Shown here: positions 32,550-40,098 of the stretch, piece after piece
Layout: every line of letters starts with the position of its first letter
Numbering within the stretch: the first letter of the stretch is position 1
Origin: a virus
Strand: one strand, 5' to 3'
Length of the DNA: 64,000 nt
IMG/VR virus record: IMGVR_UViG_3300027972_000001
Span: 1 to 64,000 of that record
Translations under genes and position numbers: made by a program
Notes under the pieces: model-generated
The model's input: only the letters and a program-made list of their open reading frames with translations
Databases searched by the model: none
Told to the model about the DNA's origin: nothing

Positions 32550-32744
32550 ATGGCAACTGCTAAAGAAACTGTTTATAATGAACTTTATGGACTTCTTGCT
32601 GATGACTCTGAATGTCCTAGTGATGTAGATCAAATTATTAAATATTTATGTGATTATTTCAGTACTACTGAATTAGCTGGATTAATTGAACATATAAAAG
32701 AAGAAAAAGGAATTGAAATTGATAATGACAATGATGATGAATAA
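32550..32744 (+). CDS. Small acidic protein (64 aa)
   Basis: A 64-residue acidic protein beginning MATAKETVYNELYGLLADD and ending in DNDNDDE. It has no cysteine pair or membrane segment. It is 3 bases downstream of thyX. No family is recognised. Confidence 0.65.
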   Translation: MATAKETVYNELYGLLADDSECPSDVDQIIKYLCDYFSTTELAGLIEHIKEEKGIEIDNDNDDE

Positions 32745-32765
32745 ATTAATTTAAAACCTAACGAA

Positions 32766-33029
32766 ATGAAAAAGTACAATTTTAACTTTATGAAAGAAAT
32801 GAGAACTTTCTTTAATCTTACTGATCTTGCTACAAAATTTAAAAGTTTAAAAGGCAAATTTCGTGCTATAAAAGATAAAGATGAAGAAGGTCGTGATGTC
32901 TATTGTCGTAGATTTAAATATCCTAAATTAGTAGGTGCTATCATAATAGATGGAAAATATTCTTATAAAGTTATTACAACTCCAGATATAAATGGAGAAC
33001 AATTAATGGAAAGAAAAATAAGGAGGTAA
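32766..33029 (+). CDS. Hypothetical basic protein (87 aa)
   Basis: An 87-residue protein with KSLKGKFRAIKDKDEEGRDVYCRRFKYPK, strongly basic. Its last codons (KIRR and the stop) contain the Shine-Dalgarno sequence of the ligase gene, so the two are translationally linked. Function unknown. Confidence 0.65.
   Translation: MKKYNFNFMKEMRTFFNLTDLATKFKSLKGKFRAIKDKDEEGRDVYCRRFKYPKLVGAIIIDGKYSYKVITTPDINGEQLMERKIRR
33021..33026 (+). promoter_or_regulatory. Canonical Shine-Dalgarno AGGAGG for the ligase gene
   Basis: AGGAGG lies 5 bases before the ATG at 33032 and fixes that start. It stands out because almost every other gene in the window has an A/T-only leader, which is normal for Bacteroidetes translation. 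Confidence 0.65.
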
Positions 33030-33031
33030 AT

Positions 33032-34213
33032 ATGAGATTATTTGCAAGAGATATTAAAGGTAATATTAGGGAATATAATATTAATCAAATAGAAGATACT
33101 AATTGTGCTACTATTAGAACCGGTAGATTAAATGGTAATCTTATTCAAACAATTATAGAACACCCTTTTATACAAAAAGAGATTGCTAGTAGAATTGCTA
33201 AAAAGAGAAAGGAAGGATATGTTAGTTTAAAAGATTTAGGATATAATGAATCTAATACAGCTATTTCAGATCTTAATTTATTTTTAACTAATATTCTTCC
33301 TAAATGTAATACTGATGATAATAACAATCTTAAACCTATGAAATGTCAAAAATTTCAAGAAGGTAAGATTAAATATCCAGCTTTAGCTCAACCTAAATTA
33401 AATGGTCTTCGGTGTGTTCTCAGATGGGAAATTAGAAAAGAAGGAGAAGGATTATTTGGAAGAGATGTAGAACAAGCAGTATTACGAACTAAAGAAGGTC
33501 TTGAATATTATATGCCACATATTACAAAAGATCTTACTAAAGATATGTTTGAATCTGAAATAGGAGAATTAGTATTTGATGGTGAATTATATAAACATCA
33601 TATACCATTGAATGAAATTAAAGCTAGTTGCCCTATGATAAATAGTAGAGGTACATTAAGTAAACCTTCTGGTAATCCATTAGATATTTCATTTCATGTT
33701 TTTGATTTAGCTATTCCAGATGTTGTTCAAGATGCTAGACTTGCGACATTAAGTAGTGTTAAACTTTTTGATGCATTTACAATTAAATATGTAAATCATA
33801 TATGTATTAATAGTGATCAGGAAGCAATGGAATTTAGAGATGAAATGATTAAAGTAGGTTATGAAGGATGTGTAATTAGAGAAATTGATGCTGAATATGC
33901 TTTTGGATTTAGACCTTCTTTTATACGCAAATTTAAAACTCATATGGATAGTGAATTTCTTATTATTAATCTCATTCCTAAACCTAGTGATCCTACTCTT
34001 CCATTGTTTATTCTTAAAAATGATATAAATGATGAACAATTTGAATGTAATCCTAGTGGTAATTGGAAATATCAAAGAGATTTAATGGAAAATGCTCATG
34101 AACTTATTGGTATGTATGCTACAGTAAGATATAGAGAACGTACTGGAACTGAAAAGAAACTTCCGTTTCATGCTAATGTTATTGGAATTAGAAAAACTAA
34201 AAATGAAGGATAA
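33032..34213 (+). CDS. ATP-dependent DNA ligase
   Basis: A 393-residue ligase that seals nicks. The adenylation motif is PKLNGLR with Lys 122 as the nucleotidyl acceptor (K-x-N-G form). Motif III is VFDGELYKH, motif IV EGCVIRE and motif V FIRKFKTHMDSEFLI. The C-terminal part (ATVRYRERTGTEKKLPFHANV) fits the OB domain. The N-terminal about 100 residues (RDIKGNIREYNINQIED, TGRLNGNLIQT) form an extra domain of the WGR-like type seen in some phage ligases. It has a canonical Shine-Dalgarno sequence. The motifs are complete, so it should be active. Confidence 0.88.
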   Translation: MRLFARDIKGNIREYNINQIEDTNCATIRTGRLNGNLIQTIIEHPFIQKEIASRIAKKRKEGYVSLKDLGYNESNTAISDLNLFLTNILPKCNTDDNNNLKPMKCQKFQEGKIKYPALAQPKLNGLRCVLRWEIRKEGEGLFGRDVEQAVLRTKEGLEYYMPHITKDLTKDMFESEIGELVFDGELYKHHIPLNEIKASCPMINSRGTLSKPSGNPLDISFHVFDLAIPDVVQDARLATLSSVKLFDAFTIKYVNHICINSDQEAMEFRDEMIKVGYEGCVIREIDAEYAFGFRPSFIRKFKTHMDSEFLIINLIPKPSDPTLPLFILKNDINDEQFECNPSGNWKYQRDLMENAHELIGMYATVRYRERTGTEKKLPFHANVIGIRKTKNEG

Positions 34214-35452
34214 ATGTCAAAAATAAATACTACTGAATTATTTCATCATTTTGCGAATAGAGTAGCAAAAAGTGAAAATCATGGAATGTATAGTTATCGT
34301 AATGATACTTTATTTTATGGTACTCATTGTATTACTAAAATATTATCAGTTAAGAAAAAAGTTGTTATAATTGATAAGGAATTCAATAGAGTTGGTTCTT
34401 TTGGAAATGGTTATGCATATTGGGATATTGAACATTCTTTTAGTAAAGATTGGACAATTTTATATGGAAAACCAAATGAATATGATAAATGTAATACAAA
34501 AACTATCTATAAATATATTCTATCTACTGCTCTTCCAATAGTTGAAAGTTATGCACAAAAATATATTATAGAAAGAGAATTAGTTAAAAATTCACGAGCT
34601 TTTACTGGTAACTATTATTCTCTAGGATCACTTGAAAAGATAAAAGAATTATTTGTTAAATTTAATATTAATTCTAAAAAGTTTTATAAACATATTTACA
34701 ATACAGTTTATAGTTGTCCAATTAGATATCATGGTTGGAGAAAACCTGAATATGATAGTGTTAAATTAGATAAACCTATTTCTTTTTGGTTAGATGAAAC
34801 TAAATGGTTTGATGAAAGTGAAAGAAGAATAATAGAATTTAAAAATTGGAAAAATAAAAATGCAACTCATATAGAAAAAAGAGGTATATTTAGATATAAA
34901 ACTTACAAAGAAATATGGGCAAATGAAGAATTACGTATAAATTTTGAAGAACTCGTTAAAGATACTCTTGCTCATAAAGCATTAGAGCAACAAGAACGTG
35001 AAAGAAAAATGAATGAATCACGTATTCTTGAAAATAAAATGCAATTAGAAGAATGGTTCAATGGTAAATCTACTACTTTATGGTATATTCCAATTGAACT
35101 TCGTTTAAGTGTAAAAGCAAAAATAGCTTCAATGCCAGATGGTGTATTTAAAATTCCAGCTGATATTCTTGAATATGAAGTAGAAACTACTAAAGGTGCT
35201 AGAGTTCCACTTCATCATGCTGAAAGATTATTTAAGTTTTTCAAAAAATGTATAGCTGAAAATAAAGTATATATTGCTCCAGTTGGTAAACATACTGATT
35301 CAGTAGATACTATCGGTGTATATCATTTAAAAGAAATTAATAAAAATGAAACTGGTTGGTTTATTCTTGCTGGCTGTCATACTATTTATAAAGATGCTAT
35401 TGATAGATTTATTGAACGTTATAAACTAAATTGGAATGCAAAAAGTAACTAA
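34214..35452 (+). CDS. Hypothetical protein (412 aa)
   Basis: Starts at the base after the ligase stop. It is a 412-residue soluble protein rich in Trp, Tyr and Lys. The middle (residues about 195-290) is a long charged helical region (HKALEQQERERKMNESRILENK), suggesting a coiled coil. The C-terminal part has KIPADILEYEVETTKGARVPLHHAERL, conserved-looking but not recognised. It may be a nucleic-acid-associated protein given its ligase neighbour. No catalytic motif is seen. Confidence 0.8.
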   Translation: MSKINTTELFHHFANRVAKSENHGMYSYRNDTLFYGTHCITKILSVKKKVVIIDKEFNRVGSFGNGYAYWDIEHSFSKDWTILYGKPNEYDKCNTKTIYKYILSTALPIVESYAQKYIIERELVKNSRAFTGNYYSLGSLEKIKELFVKFNINSKKFYKHIYNTVYSCPIRYHGWRKPEYDSVKLDKPISFWLDETKWFDESERRIIEFKNWKNKNATHIEKRGIFRYKTYKEIWANEELRINFEELVKDTLAHKALEQQERERKMNESRILENKMQLEEWFNGKSTTLWYIPIELRLSVKAKIASMPDGVFKIPADILEYEVETTKGARVPLHHAERLFKFFKKCIAENKVYIAPVGKHTDSVDTIGVYHLKEINKNETGWFILAGCHTIYKDAIDRFIERYKLNWNAKSN

Positions 35453-35693
35453 AGATTTATTTCTTAGATTAAAAGCTGTACGACCTATTATACACAGTAT
35501 TAGTTATTATTATGGTATTCATTGGGCAAGTGATAGGTTAGTTGAAATATGGTATCTTGAATATCCTACTAAACATATTGAATTTAAAAGTGAAAAGGAA
35601 TTACAAGATGCCATACGTGTTATGATAAAAAGTACTGAAAGTGATCTTGGATTTAGATTTCCAGAAACAACTAAAAAATTTAAATTAGAATGA
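35436..35693 (+). CDS. Hypothetical protein, possible paralogue pair A (85 aa)
   Basis: An 85-residue protein overlapping the preceding gene by 17 bases and the next by 4. The pattern is a paired strand region (HSISYYYGIHWASDRLVEIWY) followed by HIEFKSEKELQDAIRVMIK, in which 'F-x-x-E-x-x-l-x-x-A' resembles the next gene's FPTERAFENALDDL. Possibly a small duplicated domain. Function unknown. Confidence 0.6.
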   Translation: MQKVTKDLFLRLKAVRPIIHSISYYYGIHWASDRLVEIWYLEYPTKHIEFKSEKELQDAIRVMIKSTESDLGFRFPETTKKFKLE

Positions 35694-35953
35694 ATATAGA
35701 TGTTATTAAAAAAGCAGCAGATATTAATAAGTATAACAATGATATACCTATTATAACAAATATTGCTGAAAGGTTTATATATAAACCACGTATTGGTGCA
35801 TTTGACAGTTATATAAGTGTAGTAATTAGAAGTTTAAGTGGTTATTATAAAACTTTTAATTTTCCTACTGAACGTGCTTTTGAAAATGCTTTAGATGATC
35901 TTGCTAAAAACGGTATTGGTGATCTAAAACGTATTAAAAAATATACTAAATAA
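35690..35953 (+). CDS. Hypothetical protein, possible paralogue pair B (87 aa)
   Basis: An 87-residue protein with the same two-part layout as its neighbour (RIGAFDSYISVVIRSL, then FNFPTERAFENALDDLAK) and a basic end (KRIKKYTK). It is coupled to its neighbour by 4 bases. Function unknown. Confidence 0.6.
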   Translation: MNIDVIKKAADINKYNNDIPIITNIAERFIYKPRIGAFDSYISVVIRSLSGYYKTFNFPTERAFENALDDLAKNGIGDLKRIKKYTK

Positions 35954-35979
35954 AATATTTTAAAATAGTACGTTTTTTA

Positions 35980-36011
35980 TTTGGAAATGTCAATAAAATT
36001 GTGTAAATTTA
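35980..36011 (+). promoter_or_regulatory. Candidate Bacteroidetes promoter for the Gp157-like gene
   Basis: TTTG at 35980-35983, a 20-base spacer and TAAATTTA at 36004-36011, which differs from TAnnTTTG only in the last base. It lies in an 81-base gap, 23 bases before the ATG at 36035. This supports a new transcription unit here. Confidence 0.45.
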
Positions 36012-36034
36012 AATTAAATTAAACTGATAATCTT

Positions 36035-36724
36035 ATGAATAATGTTTTTACTATTGTTAATGATTATGAGAATCTACTTAAAGAAGTAGAGGATCTTGGT
36101 GGAGAGATTACACCTGAACTTGAAGAACAACTTGTTATTAAAGAACAAGAGGTCGCTAAAAAAGTTAGAGGATATTATTATGTTATTAAGACTTTAGATA
36201 GTCAAATACTTCTAGCTAAAGATGAAATTGAAAGATTAAATGGACGAATTAAAGTTAAAGATAATCTTATTAAACGTCTTAAATCTTATGTTAATTTAGC
36301 AGTTGAAGCATTTGGTATTATAAAACCTAAAGCTGTTGGCAAAAGTCTTGATCTTGGTGATCTTAAAGTTTGGCAAAAGAAAACTGAAGCTCTTGATGTT
36401 ACTGGTGAAATTGATGATGCTAGATTTTGTAATAAACATATTAAATTTGAATTATCTTATGAAGAAACTAAAAAAGTTTTGCAGATATTAACTAGTTCTG
36501 ATTATAAAGGAGCGTTTCCTATAATTTCTATTATTCCTCTTAAAGATAAACTTAAACAATGGCTTATTGATAATGAAGAAGAACATAAAAAAACAATATC
36601 TGAATATAAAGAGAAAGTAAATACATTAGTTCCTACTACTCCTAATGTTAATCTTCTTACACCAGATATTAAAATTCTTCTTAATACAGATCTTAAACAT
36701 AATAGTACTGTAATATTCAAATAA
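36035..36724 (+). CDS. Gp157-like protein (siphovirus Gp157 family type)
   Basis: A 229-residue protein. The first 110 residues follow the Gp157 pattern: ENLLKEVEDLGGEITPELEEQL, then EVAKKVRGYYYVIKTLDSQILLAKDEIERLNGRIKVK (a long heptad-containing helix), then LKSYVNLAVEAFG. A strand, LDLGDLKVWQKKT, follows. Gp157 proteins were linked to phage resistance in Streptococcus thermophilus and often lie near recombination genes; their biochemical role is unclear. The C-terminal 100 residues are charged and helical. A promoter candidate precedes it. The family call rests on pattern and length. Confidence 0.65.
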   Translation: MNNVFTIVNDYENLLKEVEDLGGEITPELEEQLVIKEQEVAKKVRGYYYVIKTLDSQILLAKDEIERLNGRIKVKDNLIKRLKSYVNLAVEAFGIIKPKAVGKSLDLGDLKVWQKKTEALDVTGEIDDARFCNKHIKFELSYEETKKVLQILTSSDYKGAFPIISIIPLKDKLKQWLIDNEEEHKKTISEYKEKVNTLVPTTPNVNLLTPDIKILLNTDLKHNSTVIFK

Positions 36725-36730
36725 TTTATT

Positions 36731-37054
36731 ATGACTAAAAAAGCATTTACTAATTTATTTAATATTTATTATAAGCAAGGACTTAAATCATCAAGTATTG
36801 ATAGTATGCATAAAATTACTAAATTAAGTGTAGATTTATGCACTAAACTTATAACTAATATTTGGGGATGTACTGATCCTGATTATTTTGGTCAAAATAT
36901 ATATCAATTACTTGAAGCTAGTGCTGATAGTGATGGAAATATTCAATTTGAACCAAAACTAAAAACATCATCTTGTTGTATGTATATTATATATCCTGAT
37001 GAACATGCTGCTGTATTTGCTTTATATAAAATTAAAAAATATAAACATGTCTAA
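36731..37054 (+). CDS. Hypothetical protein (107 aa)
   Basis: A 107-residue protein, helical at first (KKAFTNLFNIYYKQGLKSSS), with cysteines at CTKLITNIWGC and SSCCMYIIY. No metal-site pattern is certain. It overlaps the small membrane ORF at 37047. Function unknown. Confidence 0.65.
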   Translation: MTKKAFTNLFNIYYKQGLKSSSIDSMHKITKLSVDLCTKLITNIWGCTDPDYFGQNIYQLLEASADSDGNIQFEPKLKTSSCCMYIIYPDEHAAVFALYKIKKYKHV

Positions 37055-37151
37055 TTTACTGCAATTATTGAAAGAACTATGGTTATTAGATATAATAGTC
37101 GTAGTGTTAATGATATTAATAATAATAACTAAAGAAAATAAAAATGGCTGA
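37047..37151 (+). CDS. Single-pass membrane micropeptide (34 aa)
   Basis: A 34-residue ORF overlapping the preceding gene's stop (8 bases) and the next gene's ATG (8 bases). It is one hydrophobic helix (LWLLDIIVVVLMILIII) with polar ends. Overlap on both sides and a strict membrane-helix pattern make it a plausible real small membrane protein. Confidence 0.45.
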   Translation: MSNLLQLLKELWLLDIIVVVLMILIIITKENKNG

Positions 37152-38187
37152 TAATCTAAATGTTAATCGTTTTACAAAGACAGTGTCTTTTGTAAGTGCT
37201 ATCGAACCTGCTTGGCACCGTAAAGGAACTATACTTCCTGGCAAGTTTACTGCTGAAGAAGCAATGAAATATGCTAATATGGGATATATAGTTGCTTTAG
37301 CTCCTATATATGCAAAATTTTCTGATGATAAAACATTATCTGAAAGAGAAAGAGGTGTTAAATTAACTGAAAATTTTGCTACATATCGTACTGATACTAA
37401 AGAAGTGTTTGGAGTTGTAGGAAATAGATATGAAATTGTTCAGAATACTGCCGCATTTAGTTTCTTTGATAGTATTGTTGGTGAAGGTAAAGCAATATAT
37501 GAAACTGCTGGAGTATTAGGTATAGGTGAAACAATATTTCTTACTGCTAAATTACCTAATAGTATTGTACTTCCAGGTAATGATTTAGTAGATCAATATA
37601 TACTATTTACTATGTCACATGATGGTACTAAACCAGTAAGTGCTATGTTCACTCCTACTAGAGTTGTTTGTGCTAATACTTTAGCAATTGCTCTTAGTAA
37701 TAATAGTAATAAAGTAGTTATTAAACATACTAAATCAGCATTAGATAAAATTAAAGAAGCTGGAAAACTTATGGGATTAGTTAATAAACGTAGTGAAGCT
37801 ACAGTAGAAATTCTTAATGCTATGGCTAAAGTACAAATTACTGATGATCAATTGACTGAATATATTAAACTTGTATTTCTTACTAAAGAAGAAATGAAAC
37901 GTCTTGCAGAAACAGGAGATCATAGAAAAGCTGAAATACCTACAAGAACTATTGGTGTAATGGAACAAGTTGCTGATTTTACATTAACTGGAGTTGGACA
38001 AGATGTATTAAGTACTAAAGGAACTTTATTTGGTGCATATAGCGGTGTTACTGGTTGGCTTTATAATAAAAAAGAATATAAGAATGATGATGCACGAATG
38101 AAAAGTTTAGTTTTAGAAGGTACTGATTATCAACTTAATAATAGAGCATTTTTGACTGCTGAATTACTAATTAATCAATGGAGATAA
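37144..38187 (+). CDS. DUF932 (phage/plasmid-like) protein
   Basis: A 347-residue protein with the features of the DUF932 phage/plasmid-like family: AWHRKGTILPGKFTAEEAMKYA near residue 20, TYRTDTKEVFGVVGNRYEIVQN near 85-106, FDSIVGEGKAIYETAGVL, then TPTRVVCANTLAIAL near 175-190. Members are widespread on phages and plasmids and have no settled function. It starts in an ATG overlapping the micropeptide's stop region. The family call is firm. Confidence 0.85.
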   Translation: MADNLNVNRFTKTVSFVSAIEPAWHRKGTILPGKFTAEEAMKYANMGYIVALAPIYAKFSDDKTLSERERGVKLTENFATYRTDTKEVFGVVGNRYEIVQNTAAFSFFDSIVGEGKAIYETAGVLGIGETIFLTAKLPNSIVLPGNDLVDQYILFTMSHDGTKPVSAMFTPTRVVCANTLAIALSNNSNKVVIKHTKSALDKIKEAGKLMGLVNKRSEATVEILNAMAKVQITDDQLTEYIKLVFLTKEEMKRLAETGDHRKAEIPTRTIGVMEQVADFTLTGVGQDVLSTKGTLFGAYSGVTGWLYNKKEYKNDDARMKSLVLEGTDYQLNNRAFLTAELLINQWR

Positions 38188-38193
38188 ATTATT

Positions 38194-38676
38194 ATGAAAG
38201 AAATAGAAGTTCAAATTATAAATAAAAGCAATAATAATCTTCCTAGTTATGCTACTAATTTCTCAGCAGGAGTTGATCTTATGGTTTGGAATCCTAAACT
38301 TGGTATAGATGATAAAATATTGGTTCATCCACATCAACGTTTACTTATTGGCACTGGGTTATATGTTGCTATTCCTGAAGGATATGAAATACAGATAAGA
38401 CCTAGAAGTGGTTTAGCTCTTAAAAAAGGTATTACTGTACTCAATACTCCAGGCACTATTGATTCTGATTATAGAGGTGAAATAGGTGTAATAATTATGA
38501 ATCATAGTGATGAATCTGTAGCTTTTAGCAATGGTGATAAAATTGCTCAAGCAATTCTTACTCCAGTTGAACAAATTAAATGGAGACCTGTTGAAGTATT
38601 ACCTACTACTGAAAGAGGAGAAGGTGGATTTGGTAGCAGTGATATAAATAAATCATTAGAAAAACCTGTATATTAA
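38194..38676 (+). CDS. dut: dUTPase
   Basis: A 160-residue trimeric dUTP pyrophosphatase. Motif I is FSAGVDLMVW. Motif II/III is RPRSGLALKKGITVLNTPGTIDSDYRGEI, with the uracil-binding hairpin Asp and Tyr. Motif IV is GDKIAQAIL and motif V RGEGGFGSS at the C-terminal arm. All five motifs are present, so it should be active. It lowers dUTP and provides dUMP for ThyX. It is followed by a terminator, so it is the last gene of its unit. Confidence 0.95.
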   Translation: MKEIEVQIINKSNNNLPSYATNFSAGVDLMVWNPKLGIDDKILVHPHQRLLIGTGLYVAIPEGYEIQIRPRSGLALKKGITVLNTPGTIDSDYRGEIGVIIMNHSDESVAFSNGDKIAQAILTPVEQIKWRPVEVLPTTERGEGGFGSSDINKSLEKPVY

Positions 38677-38679
38677 GCT

Positions 38680-38707
38680 GGTTTGTTTTCGTAAGGTTAG
38701 ATGAGGT
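38680..38707 (+). repeat. 28-base 3'-UTR module, copy 2
   Basis: Matches 8618-8645 at 23 of 28 positions, beginning GGTTTGTTTT and ending TGAGGT, and starting a few bases after the dUTPase stop. The coding ends just upstream also share AACCTGTAT. A terminator follows 29 bases later. Confidence 0.6.
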
Positions 38708-38735
38708 AACTCTATTTATCATTGTCTTGATTTTT

Positions 38736-38765
38736 GAGAGGGAGTTACAGCTCCCTCTCTTTTTA
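38736..38765 (+). terminator. Rho-independent terminator
   Basis: A perfect 9-base stem (GAGAGGGAG at 38736-38744 and CTCCCTCTC at 38751-38759) with a 6-base loop is followed by TTTTT. It closes the dUTPase unit. Confidence 0.9.
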
Positions 38766-38785
38766 TTAATTAAATTATAAATAAT

Positions 38786-39067
38786 ATGTATATAGAAATA
38801 TTACACGAAGTAGTTGCTGAATATTTAGCTAAAGAAGGAGATAAGAAAAGTGTTATTACTATTGAACTTACTCCTTTCATATATAAAACATTGCAACTAG
38901 AAATTAATAGTATCAGCACTTTTAATACAACTGTACCTATAGAAGGTTTTACATTTAGTTCTTTAATCTTTTACAAAAGAAGTGTTACTATTATAAATGG
39001 TAAAACATTAGATGATACATTTGAAAGAAAGATGGTTGAACAATTAGCTAAGTTATCTAATAGATAA
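38786..39067 (+). CDS. Hypothetical protein (93 aa)
   Basis: A 93-residue protein (MYIEILHEVVAEYLAKEGDK, then KSVITIELTPFIYKTLQLEI) with alpha/beta character, lying between a terminator and the homing-type endonuclease. No motif is recognised. Confidence 0.65.
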   Translation: MYIEILHEVVAEYLAKEGDKKSVITIELTPFIYKTLQLEINSISTFNTTVPIEGFTFSSLIFYKRSVTIINGKTLDDTFERKMVEQLAKLSNR

Positions 39068-39256
39068 ATTAGTACTATTAATACTAAGTCTATAATAAAA
39101 TATAATATTTAGTTTGTTTCAGTCAAAATTTGAACATATTCATGGGCAACTTCCCAAGAGGTAAAGAAATAACAAATTGTCAGCAACCGAAACTATATAA
39201 AAAATTAGCACTTGTTTAATTACATCTAAAATTAATACTAATTAAATATAAAAATT
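39068..39256 (+). other. Intergenic element upstream of the GIY-YIG gene
   Basis: A 189-base gap with a compositionally unusual core. From 39113 to 39191 it is less AT-rich than the flanks and carries short complementary blocks: GTTTC with the later GAAAC, TCAAA with TTTGA, and a TGGG/CCCA hairpin at 39143-39156. TTAGTACT (39069) and TTAGCACT (39205) flank the core. No ORF of note is seen. It may be an RNA leader or an intron/homing remnant; no known RNA class was matched with confidence. Confidence 0.4.
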
Positions 39257-40003
39257 ATGGGAATCTCTAAAACCTTCTTTATTGATAATCCTAGTACTAT
39301 TTGTACTACTAATAATCCATATTCCATTATAAATCATTCCACTATAATTAGTCCTGAACTATTAGAAAAAATTAATTCATTTAATTTTGCAGGTGCTTAT
39401 CAGATTTCATCCAATATATTAAATATTATATTATATGTTGGTACTAGTGTTAATATTTTTAAAAGAATTCAACAACATATAAGTGGAATAGTACAAGATG
39501 GAGAATATAGTAATTTTCAACTAAGAGAACATTGTAAAAAGTTTGGAATTGATGATCTAGATTTTGATGTACTTGAAAAATTAGAAAATGGTGATTCAAA
39601 TGATCTCAATTTATTAGAAAGAGAATATAGTGAAAAATTAGAACCTTTATTTAATAGAAACAACAATAGACCGATATATTTATATAATAAAAAATATACA
39701 AATGATTATGAACCTACTGATTACTATGTTAATGATAAAATATTAAATGAATTTGGTAATCCAATAGTAACTAGAAAAAGTATTAATTTTGCTTATGGTA
39801 TAGTTAAAAGAAGAAAGATTCAACCTCTTGATCCAAGGTATGAAGGTTGGACTCCAACATATATTTTATTTGATGAAAACGGAGAGATTACTAGAATAAG
39901 AGGTGATGTTACTAATCTTCCTAAAGTTAAAAAGTTTCATTCTGATACTGAAGTTACTGAAATTACTATTGTTAGAAGAAATATGGGATTTATTGGACGT
40001 TAA
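39257..40003 (+). CDS. GIY-YIG endonuclease domain protein
   Basis: A 248-residue protein. Residues about 46-125 form a GIY-YIG nuclease module: GAYQIS for the first motif, LYVGTSVNIFKRIQQH for the YIG motif and catalytic Arg, and LLEREYSEKLEPLFNRN with the catalytic Glu and downstream Asn. The C-terminal 120 residues (YLYNKKYTNDYEPTDYYV; GWTPTYILFDENGEITRIRG) are probably target recognition. Free-standing GIY-YIG enzymes of this size are typical phage homing endonucleases. It is the last rightward gene and faces the giant gene across a bidirectional terminator. Confidence 0.8.
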   Translation: MGISKTFFIDNPSTICTTNNPYSIINHSTIISPELLEKINSFNFAGAYQISSNILNIILYVGTSVNIFKRIQQHISGIVQDGEYSNFQLREHCKKFGIDDLDFDVLEKLENGDSNDLNLLEREYSEKLEPLFNRNNNRPIYLYNKKYTNDYEPTDYYVNDKILNEFGNPIVTRKSINFAYGIVKRRKIQPLDPRYEGWTPTYILFDENGEITRIRGDVTNLPKVKKFHSDTEVTEITIVRRNMGFIGR

Positions 40004-40051
40004 AGTACCAGTTTTGAAATAGATTTTAAGTAATCTATAATATAAAAAAAT

Positions 40052-40079
40052 AGCCCTACTATCTTTACTTAGTAGGGCT
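40052..40079. terminator. Bidirectional terminator between convergent genes
   Basis: A perfect 9-base stem (AGCCCTACT at 40052-40060 and AGTAGGGCT at 40071-40079) encloses a 10-base loop. On the minus strand it is followed by ATTTTTTTATATTA, a strong tail for the giant gene. On the plus strand TCTTCATTCTTATT follows, a weaker tail for the endonuclease gene. Confidence 0.85.
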
Positions 40080-40098
40080 TCTTCATTCTTATTATTAT

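Noticed and set aside
39113-39200. Group I intron, preQ1 riboswitch or hammerhead ribozyme near the GIY-YIG gene
   Set aside because: Neither the conserved P7/P3 elements of group I introns, the preQ1 core, nor the CUGANGA core of hammerheads could be placed; only generic hairpins remain.
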